A stretch of DNA of 64,000 nt from Paracentrotus lividus (taxonomy: Eukaryota; Echinodermata; Echinoidea; Camarodonta; Echinidae): the NCBI GenBank assembly GCA_940671915.1, contig CALNVZ010003430.1:21149633-21213632 (forward strand). The letters are read 5' to 3'. This document shows positions 48,586 through 58,340 of this stretch, one piece after another. The notes below the pieces were generated by a model. That model did not search any database. It had not been told where the DNA came from and worked only from the letters and a program-made list of their open reading frames with translations. How positions within the stretch are numbered: position 1 is the first letter of the stretch; each line of letters starts with the position of its first letter. The position numbers and the translations under genes were made by a program.

Positions 48586-48936
48586 GTATACAATCCCCAC
48601 CCTCTCCCTTCAGACATTAATTATTCGTAGGATCTCTGCACTCGGTCCACTTAAAAAAAAAAAATAATTTCAATCATTATGAATTTACAATTTACAATTA
48701 ATTATTGAAAAGGGATTCCCCCTTTCCTGTTATCGATTTTGAGATCTGCGTGTGCCATATAAAATTATTCAATTAGATATTCAACAAATTAAAAAGTAAT
48801 AACCTTCAAAGTGCATACAGTTATCATCGCGATAGTATAACGGGGGAAGACAAGACTTAGTGACGTACACTAGATTAACATACATGTAGAACATTTTATA
48901 TATTTAAAGAGGTATTCATTTTGTAACACCAGTGGC

Positions 48937-49168
48937 GTGTAACACAAAGACTTACGATTGATAAAAAGTTAGGATTGATTTTTTTTCTCGGTAGCCTCAT
49001 CATGGTCTGGATGCTCCAAAGTTGATGATCTTAATCCTAAGCCCAGTCCTAACCCTACTCTTAATCATATCCAAATCCTAATCCAAGACTGTACCTGGTT
49101 TCCAAATAAGGCTACCGAGAAAAAATCAATCGTAATTTTTTTATCAATCGTAAGTCTTTGTGTTACAC
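48937..49168. mobile_element. 232-bp foldback with near-perfect 60-bp arms
   Basis: GTGTAACACAAAGACTTACG at the left end and its exact complement at the right; arms also share CGATTGATAAAAA and GATT(6-8 T)CTCGGTAGCC. The loop (about 105 bp) has repeated CCTAA-type words. A related half-element follows to about 49345 (ACTTACGATTGACTTTACGA ... GTTCGTCAAGTCG). Confidence 0.85.
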
Positions 49169-49345
49169 GGCACAGGGCTATGTTTCACAAAGTCGTTTGA
49201 AACTTACGATTGACTTTACGAACATGACGAATGACTGGTGATCAGTTCCTGCGCTAAATTATAAAGCATGTGAGTAGTAGAGCATCTAAGAACATGTTCC
49301 TGTCGTTCGTCAAGTCGTTCGTAATTGGTGTAACACCGCTTAGTA

Positions 49346-50750
49346 CTTACTACCTTAGAGATTATAGCACCTCGTTCATTTTTTTTTTATCATACAAAAT
49401 AGATTAAAAATGATGACTACTGAAAAATGATATCAGAAATATACAAAAACTTTCACAGAATTGTGATTCAGGGTAATCAGTTTATCAAAGTTTGAAGAAA
49501 GGGATCAATTTTTTTATTTTTTTTTATCAAGACGCCTTTTAAAAAGGAGACCGTGCATCTTTGGGCTACGCCATAAGTATACCTTTCTATTATTATGAAA
49601 TAAACTCTATGAATGAGAAAGAAAAAAGGACTGTGATTATTACAACTTTGTGCATCCAGGATAACATGGAAGTCTGCCATCTCTTTTCAATCTTCCCCTT
49701 GACTATTGATAATCTTTTAAGTTGCACACTTTCAATACAAATATATTAAAATGATCATCAGAATGTTATAAAAACTCTTTGGCGACGTGTTAACGATTTA
49801 TAATAGACAATACTTAATAGATTATCATGTTGTAGAGTTCCAATAAAACAAAAAGAGCAAAAGGAAGACACACTTATGATTCCGAGGAAACGTTATTAAA
49901 AGTTTGTCGTGGAATCTTCAAAATCCAACTCTCTTCAAAAATGCCTTTTAACAGAAGGGTAATAAAATGTCAAATGAAATATGGATGAATTTCGGGGAAG
50001 ACGCTCTTGTTATTACCTAGATATATATCCCGCGTTAAACCGATAAAATGAATAAATAATCGCTGCGGACCTGGGATTTGATTAACAGATCCATAAAGCT
50101 AGCGGTGTTGAATTATTAAACGATATTAAGTGATAACGGATAAGATTTTATGAAATCTTGAGTATATAGGAGAAACTGAAAAGATATTATACATTTTTAA
50201 AAGTCAGAATGCAAATACATTCCAATAACATGTCGCGGATCCTGGAATTGCCGGGGGAGGGGGGGGGGGGGAGGTAGTAGACGTGAATATTTTTTGTAGT
50301 CTTATATTTTTAAGGAGCATAATGAGATGGAGGAAAGGGTCCCAATACAAAAAGGCACTCAAAATCTTTTTAATGTCGCTATTTATTTATTCATTTTTTT
50401 AACACTAATTTTTAAATTAAGCTATAAACAAAGTTGGGCACGTTTGATACCATTTTTTAGGGCCTCCTTTTTTTTTTTGGGGGGGGGGGTAGGGGATCAA
50501 ATCCTTTTTACACTTTCCTAAATTTGGGTGTGGGGGCGGCGGGCCGTGCTCACTCTCTGGAACTAAAATAATTGTATATCCAAACGAAATATGTATTGTC
50601 TTGAAACTTCAGCGTATAGGCATTAATGTGCGAAATGCTACCCCCCCCCCCCGCCCCGCCTTTCCTTTTTATAGAATGGTAAACAGTAAAGTTTGACAAA
50701 CTTAATCAATATTATTCTGAAGGTGACCTTCACTCCTGTATCACGCTCAG
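49346..50750. other. AT-rich intergenic DNA, homopolymer runs
   Basis: G run 50253-50272, T/G run 50468-50488, C run 50641-50652. No gene recognised. Confidence 0.5.
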
Positions 50751-50789
50751 ACTACCTGTGTATCCATGACAACGCGTTGTATTTTCAAG

Positions 50790-50890
50790 GAATTAGCATG
50801 CCCACTTCCCCTCGGCTCTGACTAACTATTGACCAATCAGAAAGCGTTATTTCCTGTATACGTGTGAGTGGGCATGCGCCGTCAACACTG
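50790..50890. promoter_or_regulatory. CCAAT box with inverted GCATGCCCACT pair
   Basis: GCATGCCCACT (about 50797) and its complement AGTGGGCATGC (about 50867) flank a GACCAATCAG CCAAT box (about 50831). The right copy extends to GGGCATGCGCC, close to an NRF-1 site. A promoter-like combination, but no transcript start or exon can be assigned. Confidence 0.3.
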
Positions 50891-50995
50891 CTGCGTACAG
50901 TTGTGTTCATTAAAAATAAAGCAAAACAAAACAGTAATTCGTACAAAATGCAGTTGTGTCAACTCCGTTTCAGTTTAATTACGGCGCAAACATTA

Positions 50996-51031
50996 TGTTT
51001 TGTTTTGTTTTGTTTTGTTTTGTTTTGTTTT
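50996..51031. repeat. TTTTG microsatellite
   Basis: About seven tandem GTTTT units. Confidence 0.9.
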
Positions 51032-52740
51032 TAATCCGATAATATTTTACTGAGCACTGTCTTGCATGTACAAATTTATGTGTGTCTCTTCTTTATTCAC
51101 TTCTTAGATATCACATCCCCCATCGAAGTTGCTTGTTAGAATAGCATTTTGTTTGATTTTCCTCAACTTTTATACATGGTATAAAATTCGATCATGTAAG
51201 ATTGTTTTTTCATACACATTAAAATTTGACGCATCCACCAGTCCTCGTCTCGTAGAATAATCCTCCCTGTTATCTTTAAAAAGTGTTTGTTTGTTTTTCT
51301 TCAACATTGTTCATTCAACCTCATGTCAGTTATTATCGTATTTTTTCATCATGGTGAAAATGGTAGTGATTGTTTTGGACTTTATTACTTATGTTCCAAT
51401 ATTTCGTTTATTGAGTGGAATGAAGTTGTAATAATGTGACACAAACTAAACTTATGGTTAAACAAGATAACAACAGTAAGAGAGGAAAATTTTCTTAACA
51501 CCGTTTCTCTATTATGAGCAACAACAATTATGTGTACATTATGATATTAATTGTCATTGACAGGTTACGACCACTATAACAGAAAACTTCTCATTCATCA
51601 TTATAATCCCAGCAATGGGAACATGACCTGTAATAGGGATTACATCAACGCCGGAAGTGATAAAGCAACAACTTCCGTGTCACGTATCCACATTGCCTTA
51701 TATCATTTTTCCAGCTCATTAACGGTTTATAATGATGGGCTAATCTTGTCATCGTTAAGGATTAGCACTCGCTCACATCCGAGTCTAGTTTGGTCCCGGG
51801 GGTTGGAAATTACGCAACGAGGTCAAATTTGATTCAAAAGCAGACTTTTCTGTCTGGTAGTTTTGTAGTAATAATGCCCTTATAATGAATAACGGGGATT
51901 GGTAATGGCCCGTTATTATTGTATAGCGCATAGCCACTGCATAATGATGGTATTAATATGTGCCTCTTTTTTTTTCAAGAAATTTTATGTTGTTTGTTGT
52001 TTTTTTTTTTTTTACACCTACCTTGTAATAAAAATGGAAAATCTACAAAAATCATGTCATCTTGTTATTACCCTCCCCCCGATATTTTCATTTAAAAGCT
52101 TATTTGCAAAGACCCCCCCCCCCCACGAAAAGGTCAAATGCAAGAGAAGGGCGAGAAAGAATTGCCCCATCCAGAACAAAAAAGGAAGGAAAATGACTAC
52201 CCGCTTTTCTGGCTTCATCGGAATGCATAAAAACTTTTATAGTAGAGGCATAAACAGTTTATATCAGACTTACCCTCTGTCTTATTTTGTATGTCGTTCA
52301 GAATGTGTAAACATGGTAATAGCCAACGAGAGAGTGAAAGGAATACAATCTTCTGACAAAATGATTTTAAAGCGTGGTTGAAAATAAAACGAAAACATTA
52401 CCGTCACAAAGGGTTGTCATTATTTTTTTTTACCAAACCACCTGACAAATAAATAACACCAAGAAACTAACCACGATGACAAAATGACCCCGTCCTATTA
52501 GCGCGTGTGACAAAACGTAGATTGTCAAGATAATTACGGTCAAACTTTTACATTGAACGTAGTTGTATAAACTTGATTACAGAGCCACGACGCACCCCGT
52601 ATAAGCCACGTACTCGCCGATTTCCGTAGTTTGACCATAATCACCAGGTGTAGCTGATAACGCCACGTAACGCTCCAACAAATCCATTTGAAGCCACGTA
52701 TAGTCCACGTGACTCCACGTTACTTCTACGAAGTCCCCAT
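51032..52740. other. Intergenic DNA, no gene supported
   Basis: The 160-codon frame at 51899-52381 runs through T and C homopolymers and has no domain. ACGT-core words (CCACGTA, CCACGTG) are frequent at 52590-52725. Confidence 0.5.
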
Positions 52741-52992
52741 GACAATCGAAAGATAGGGAAACTAAAATGTTTTGAGGGGGAAAGTACTTTTTGTGCTATT
52801 TGGAATTTAACATGATTATTGCGGTAGTATTGAGTAGCCAAAAAGTGTGTTATCGTTCAAGTTGGCCTATATCACAAGACTACACTGCTCAGAATGTGGT
52901 ATTATGAGTTAGGAATCGGGTCGGATTGAGGGGGGCTGGTTGCATGGACTCGAGGTGGTGCTACTATCATGCTGGTTCGTATTGGCTTGAAC
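52741..52992 (+). repeat. Dispersed repeat, copy 3 of 3
   Basis: Ordered blocks as in copy 1: GGGAAACTAAAATGTTTTGA, GGAAAGTACTTTTTGTGCT, ACATGATTATTGCGGTA, GACTACACTGCTC, GAGTTAGGAAT and GCTGGTTCGTATTGGCTT. Confidence 0.75.
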
Positions 52993-53880
52993 TCACTGAG
53001 GAGGCTGACATCACTAAACACCCCATCCCATATAGCAGTATCACATAAAACATGACGTATATTAATGGTACTTTCATCATGGAGACTGTGGTAACTCCTT
53101 GCTTTAATAATACGGCGAGGCTGTAATATAAAATTAAACTGCGTCATTATAATAACGGATGACGAAGACAACGCACTTTTGATGACCACACCGATTAGCG
53201 CTTCGGAGAAACCATTGACAGCCTCGTGTTGCCAATTTGGTCTTCCAAGAGCAATAATGATTACCACGGGCTTTTATTTTTGGAATACCAATGGGGTCCG
53301 TTATGTCATCTACATGTCTGCATAATTATTCCATGGATTTATACTGTATCTCTTGGTTATTATTTATTGTTGAATTATAGGCATACGTTTCGACTTTGCG
53401 AGAGTCAATGTAATTTACTTTTATATTAAAGGAATTTGCTAAAGGTTTGTTTTAAAAGTGATAATTCCTCAAAAACCACTGAATTATGCAAAACCCTACA
53501 GCTATTATGATTATGATCTAACAATATCTGAAATTATAAGAAAATTCAGAAACCATATATACAAACAGCAGAAATAAAACCTCTTTTGATCAAAATTTAT
53601 TCCGGACAAACGTCAATTTGATGTTTAGAGTACCACCTTTTTTTCCTATCCATTTTCGGGAAAAAATGCATGCTGTTTAATGTCGTTTATTCGTTAATTA
53701 CTTTTGATTTTGGCAGTCGCACTACAGTGGGTCGGGGCTACTTGTTATTCTGATATATTTCAAACACACAATCCAAAAATGACAAGAGGTTTGTTTATAT
53801 TTATTTTACTTCTTTATTTATTTATGTATTTATTTTTGAAAGTTCATTATTAAGGACATCTTCTGATAATAGAAATAGGG
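52993..53880. other. Intergenic DNA, nothing recognised
   Basis: The 121-codon minus-strand frame at 52902-53267 overlaps the dispersed repeat and has no domain. Confidence 0.5.
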
Positions 53881-54300
53881 CTCGTTTGGTTCACCCAAGG
53901 TTCAATTCCAGAAAATTGAACCGATTTCGTTAATTCAGTCACGGTCACTTCTTCCGGATGGCGACATTAAAGGTCGGACCTATTATAAAAACATAAATAA
54001 TCATAATTATGATATTTGATCTGTAAAAACCCAGTTAATCACGATTCAGATTCAGATTCAGATTGAATTTTTATTCATTTCCAACAGAAACAACAATACC
54101 AAATAAACTTGGTAAAACAACGTTTTTTAATCAGAAAATGAATTAAGGTTCGTTGATCCGAAATTGAATACAGTTAAGATGCTGAGGTCAATTCCTTTTT
54201 TGGGATTTCATCTTCGGATTAACAAGTTTTGTTTCATTTTTTTTAAATGAAAAAACCCGATTTCATTTTAGGAAAATCGAACCTTAGGACAAACGAACAT
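53881..54300. mobile_element. Possible 420-bp foldback with imperfect ends
   Basis: CTCGTTTGGTTCACCCAAGG at the left and ACCTTAGGACAAACGAAC at the right are roughly complementary, continuing into GAACCGATTTC / CCCGATTTC-type blocks. A short GATTCA repeat lies inside (54043-54064). Confidence 0.45.
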
Positions 54301-54308
54301 TCAGATTA

Positions 54309-54566
54309 ATGCGGCGGTCACAACTCGCCGTACCTTCGACGTGCAACTCCTTACGATGGATTTCGTAGAAAAATCGTGCAGCGCAGGTACCTCGGAGGCA
54401 CGTTGCATGTACGACGTGCAGGAAGTTTTTCCAATACCCTTACTACAGAAACGCAGGAATCGCAGAAATTGTCCAACGACCTGTGCATGCCATGCTTTGT
54501 GCAAACAATGCAGGCTACGTTGATGTTACGTGCCCCGTAGCCTACGACGAGTTGTGACCGCCGCAT
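54309..54566. mobile_element. 258-bp MITE, twin copy 1
   Basis: Starts ATGCGGCGGTCACAACTCG and ends with the complement CGAGTTGTGACCGCCGCAT. GC-richer than its surroundings. The interior has GTACGACGTGCAG and TACAGAAACGCAGGAATCGC. Minus- and plus-strand frames of 60-70 codons are chance. A close copy lies 107 bp downstream. Confidence 0.85.
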
Positions 54567-54673
54567 AAACATAAAGAACCTTCGAAATGGCGAAACTTCT
54601 AAATAACGAGCTGTATAAAACACGTGGATACGTGGAATACAATTTTCAACTTCAACACCATTCTGACTCGTTA

Positions 54674-54926
54674 ATGCGGCGGTCACAACTCGCCGTACCT
54701 TCGACGTGCAACTCCCTACGATGGATTTCGTAGAAAATTCGTGCAGCGGAGGTACCTCGCAGGTACAATGCATGTACGACGTGCAGAAAGTTTTTACAAT
54801 ACCCTTACTATAGAATTGCAGGAATCGCAGAAGTTGAATTAGGACCTGTGCGTGCATTGCACATGCAACGCAGGCTACGTCGATGGCACGTGCCCCGTAG
54901 CCTACGACGAGTTGTGACCTCCGCAT
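54674..54926. mobile_element. 253-bp MITE, twin copy 2
   Basis: Same direction and structure as 54309-54566, with few differences (GAGGTACCTCG(C)AGG, ACCTCCGCAT at the end). Both copies follow TTA. A 201-codon minus-strand frame spanning both copies is a by-product. Confidence 0.85.
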
Positions 54927-54933
54927 AAGGTGT

Positions 54934-55170
54934 ATCTCACTTCTCGGAGACGTCAACGAGACTCCTACAGACTTGGAGACGCCGCCAAGACTTCGAGACG
55001 GCTCCGAGACGTCTGCGCGACGGAAAAAAATATCTTGTAAATAAGAACATGTTATACTTGTTAGATTTCCCGCGGCTCATGTGACGTCACGGAGACTCAG
55101 GAAACGTCTCTTAAACGTCTTCGAGACGTCTCAGCGTCTAGTCTCAAACCCGTCTCATTGAAAGTGAGAT
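54934..55170. mobile_element. 237-bp foldback rich in GAGACGTC
   Basis: Begins ATCTCACTTCTC and ends GAAAGTGAGAT. The words GAGACG, GAGACGTC, ACGTCTC and GACTTCGAGACG recur about a dozen times, inverted about a centre near 55050. Confidence 0.7.
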
Positions 55171-55433
55171 GCCATCATAATCTTGAATGGTAATGTTCGC
55201 TTATTTTCTTTGCTCACTTTCACGGAGCCAAACCTTTTTATATTTGGATATTGGACATGTTTGTCGAATATTTGTGAACAATCGGATAAAACTTTTTCTC
55301 CCTTCTACCATTACATTTTCCATTCATGTATTCAAAACCATGAGCAGGTGAGAGGAATGATGATGCGTATCATGCTTCGTTTAATGGGCCATGAATGGGT
55401 GAAATGAGAACTTAATTAAACGGATGAATGATC

Positions 55434-56167
55434 TTGATTAATTGGATTCCATTGTCGATTGATCAATGTTATCTTTCAAATTTTGAAATTCCTGGCAATG
55501 TCTCGAACATTAGCGGCAAATACCGGCTAACGGAATATAATTTAACATCTCATTGATTGCCAATTTGCCAATAAAATGCTGGTGATGAGAATTATTAATC
55601 AAATTTAGAGAACTTATATTGATTAATTGGTTTTATTGTCGATAAATGTTCTATTTGGAGCGTTAAAATTCCTGGAAATGTTACAGCCTTTAGAGGAAAA
55701 TATCGGCACATAATGTCGATTTAGCATAATAAAAATAATTATTAACATCAAGTGCGCTCTTCATATAAACTACATCACAGCGCTTCATATTGGTTGCCAT
55801 TAAAATGCTGCTAAGTTAATGAATAATTATAAATCGAATTTAGAGAACAGATACAGTATTGTACATGATATTGATTCATTGGTTTTATTTCCAATCAATG
55901 TTATTTTTAAAGTGTTGGAATTCCTGGAAATGTCATAGCCATTAGAGGAAATATCGGCACATATAAATGTCGATTAGCATAATAATAATAATAATAACGA
56001 TTAGCATTTAGTCCGCTCTTTATAGTAAACTACAGCGATTCACATTATTTTATTGACATTAACATGCTGGTAATGGATTATGAGACATACTAAATCGAAT
56101 ATAGATAAAAACATACATGATTGTATATGATATTGATGAATTGTTTTTTTTTTTTATGCCGATCAAT

Positions 56168-56213
<46 letters not shown>

Positions 56214-56365
56214 GGGGGGGGGGGTTTGAAGCGTTGAAATTCCTGGAAATATCTCGAAGTATTAGCGGCAAATATAAATTTCAATGAACATCACATTCTT
56301 ATTACCATTAAAAATGTTGATAATGAATTTATGAGTAATATTATTCAAATTTTAGAGACAGGGAG
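55434..56365. repeat. Four-unit tandem array, 185-260 bp units
   Basis: Units start at TTGATTAATTGG-like words at 55434, 55619, 55871 and 56133. Shared blocks: GATCAATGTT, AATTCCTGGAAATGT, TTAGAGGAAATATCGGCACA, AAAATGCTG and AAATCGAATTTAGAGA. The last unit carries a long poly-T/poly-G insert (56169-56224). Confidence 0.85.
56169..56224. repeat. Poly-T then poly-G run
   Basis: About 43 T followed by about 12 G inside the last unit of the array. Length is likely unreliable. Confidence 0.9.
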
Positions 56366-56861
56366 AGAGGGGGAAGGGAAGGAAAGAGAGAATAGTGTCG
56401 ATAGGTTATGTTGGAAAATAATGTTGGCTTGAATTATGGTCCAGTATAGCGGATCCAGTATCCAGCTGTGAAACGTTTAGAATCGGCCCATGCACCATGT
56501 AGCCGCTAATATCCCCTGACCATTGGGCCGATAAAATCTTTTGGCATGCAGAGTCGATGTTAGATCCACGCCTGCATGTGGTAGATTCCACAAAAAGCAA
56601 GGAACCGAAGAAAATACGTGTTCGTTGTTGATTTTAGTCTTTCCTTTGGTGTTGCTGTTGTTTTATTATTTTTTTTACACATTACAGCATACTTATATGA
56701 CAGCAGTTGTCTTGGGTGAATGGAAATATAGTGAGATGTGAGACAAAATGTAATCGAGAAAAAGGTGAGGTATAGTTTCCCCTTCTTTTTTAATTTTCAT
56801 CTGTATGTACAAAAGTAAATTCCGATATGTTTGCAACTTTCCCCGCACACAAGAAAAATCT
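56366..56861. other. Intergenic DNA, nothing recognised
   Basis: Only short spurious frames. Confidence 0.5.
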
Positions 56862-57569
56862 AGACACCTAGAAAAATTCAAAAAAAAAAAAAAAAAATGA
56901 TAAACCCCAAATTATTATACATATTCGGAAAGAGTAACTTCTTCCGCATCTTTTGGTAGCATGGTAAAACAAAAGCTGACAAAAAAGCAACTCTATCCTG
57001 AATAAAATATCATAAATTTTTAACGAAAATGTTCTGAGCCAAATAGATTAGCAAAAGTATTGTTACAGTTATCGACTAGATTCTGTGTAAAAGTTAGATC
57101 GATTCATCTAATCCATGAATGAGTACACATCAAAGAGTAAATTGTCACTGACAGACCTAAAAATGGCCTCGTAATACTTTTGAAAAGTGATTATTTTGTC
57201 TTCGACATGTCCTCACTCATGCGTGACTCTACATATCTGTCTCATTTTCACACAAACTGTAGTCGATATGTGTAACAACACCCCTGCCAAGTTATTTAGC
57301 GCAAGACATTTTCGTTGAAATGTTATGCTATTTTAATCAGGATGGAGTTGCTTTTTTGATAGCTTTGTCTGTTTTGATTTTACCCCCACTTTTGCATAAT
57401 TCGAAATTTATATGTTCGCATACAATACGCCATGTTCATCCAAGCGTAAGGATATAACACACAAAATTGGTACTAAAAGATGCGGGAGAAGTTACGCTTT
57501 CGGAATATGTATAATAATTTGGGATTTATAAATTGGTTTTCTTTTTATTGACATTTTTCTAGGTGTTTA
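56862..57569. mobile_element. 0.7-kb foldback element with long arms
   Basis: Ends are AGACACCTAGAAAAAT and the complement ATTTTTCTAGGTGTTTA. Arms of about 200-250 bp match inward: CCCAAATTATTATACATATT, GCGTAACTTCT-like, CCGCATCTTTT, AAAAAAGCAACTC and ACGAAAATGTTCT-type blocks. The centre is unique. Non-coding. Confidence 0.85.
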
Positions 57570-57945
57570 GTTTTTTTTCTGACTCACTCGTTATAACTTC
57601 GTTTTGTGGGTTTTTTGATGGGGAGTTAGTTTTACATTCACATTTATTCATTCCATTCACTCCATTCGAATACCAATTTATTTAGATTTTGTTTCAATTT
57701 TCCATTTTTATAGTATCATTATTAAGCATCGTTATGGTATGCTGCGTGTAATGACCATCATTTTTTTTAAATTTTGGAGCATCATGACGATACGGTTACT
57801 CTTCTACGAAATCGTGGATAAAGCGCAGAGCGAGGAAATTGTATGTCAAGTGCTGATCATTAACATGATTAATGCGCTGCACTTCTTTCCCTCACTAAAC
57901 ATGCTAAAGAAAACGGAGGAAAATGGTAATTTTCTTTTTGTTTAA

Positions 57946-58340
57946 ATTATAGCTCATGAATATTGGAATAATGTTCTTTTCTCCAGGATATGGATACTTT
58001 TCCCTAAATCAATGCACTAAAAATAATCACAATAATGTTTAAGGAAATAGTGAAACAACATTTTTATTTTTTCCGCATTTTGCATAGAATCAGGGAAATT
58101 CCTAGTGACTGCTTTTAATTTATTATATAGCTCATTGCAAATTTGTAGAACATTTTCCCCCTTCATGATATAAGCAATTTGGCCTAAATTTTGACCTTAA
58201 TGTACTAAAGTAAAAGTGATCACTGCACAGGGAGTACGGAAATAGCTATTATGTCGGAAATAATAAATGTAACAATGTTTTTCATTTGAACACACTTTCA
58301 TAAAATAAGGGAAATCCCTGTCGCTTTTCCACTTTCTTCC
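57946..58340. repeat. Two-copy diverged tandem duplication, about 190 bp
   Basis: TATAGCTCAT at 57949 and 58134 open two copies. Both contain a TGCACTAAA / TGTACTAAAG block with AATCAC or GATCAC, then GGAAATAG, and an ATARGGGAAATYCCT block near the end. Confidence 0.55.

Noticed and set aside
49030-49090. CCTAA/CCTAAT words as interstitial telomere
   Set aside because: Irregular and short, confined to the loop of a foldback element.
51899-52381. 160-codon plus-strand frame
   Set aside because: Runs through T and C homopolymers and shows no domain or plausible start context.
54351-54956. 201-codon minus-strand frame
   Set aside because: It spans two MITE copies and repeats the same peptide text twice because the DNA is repeated.
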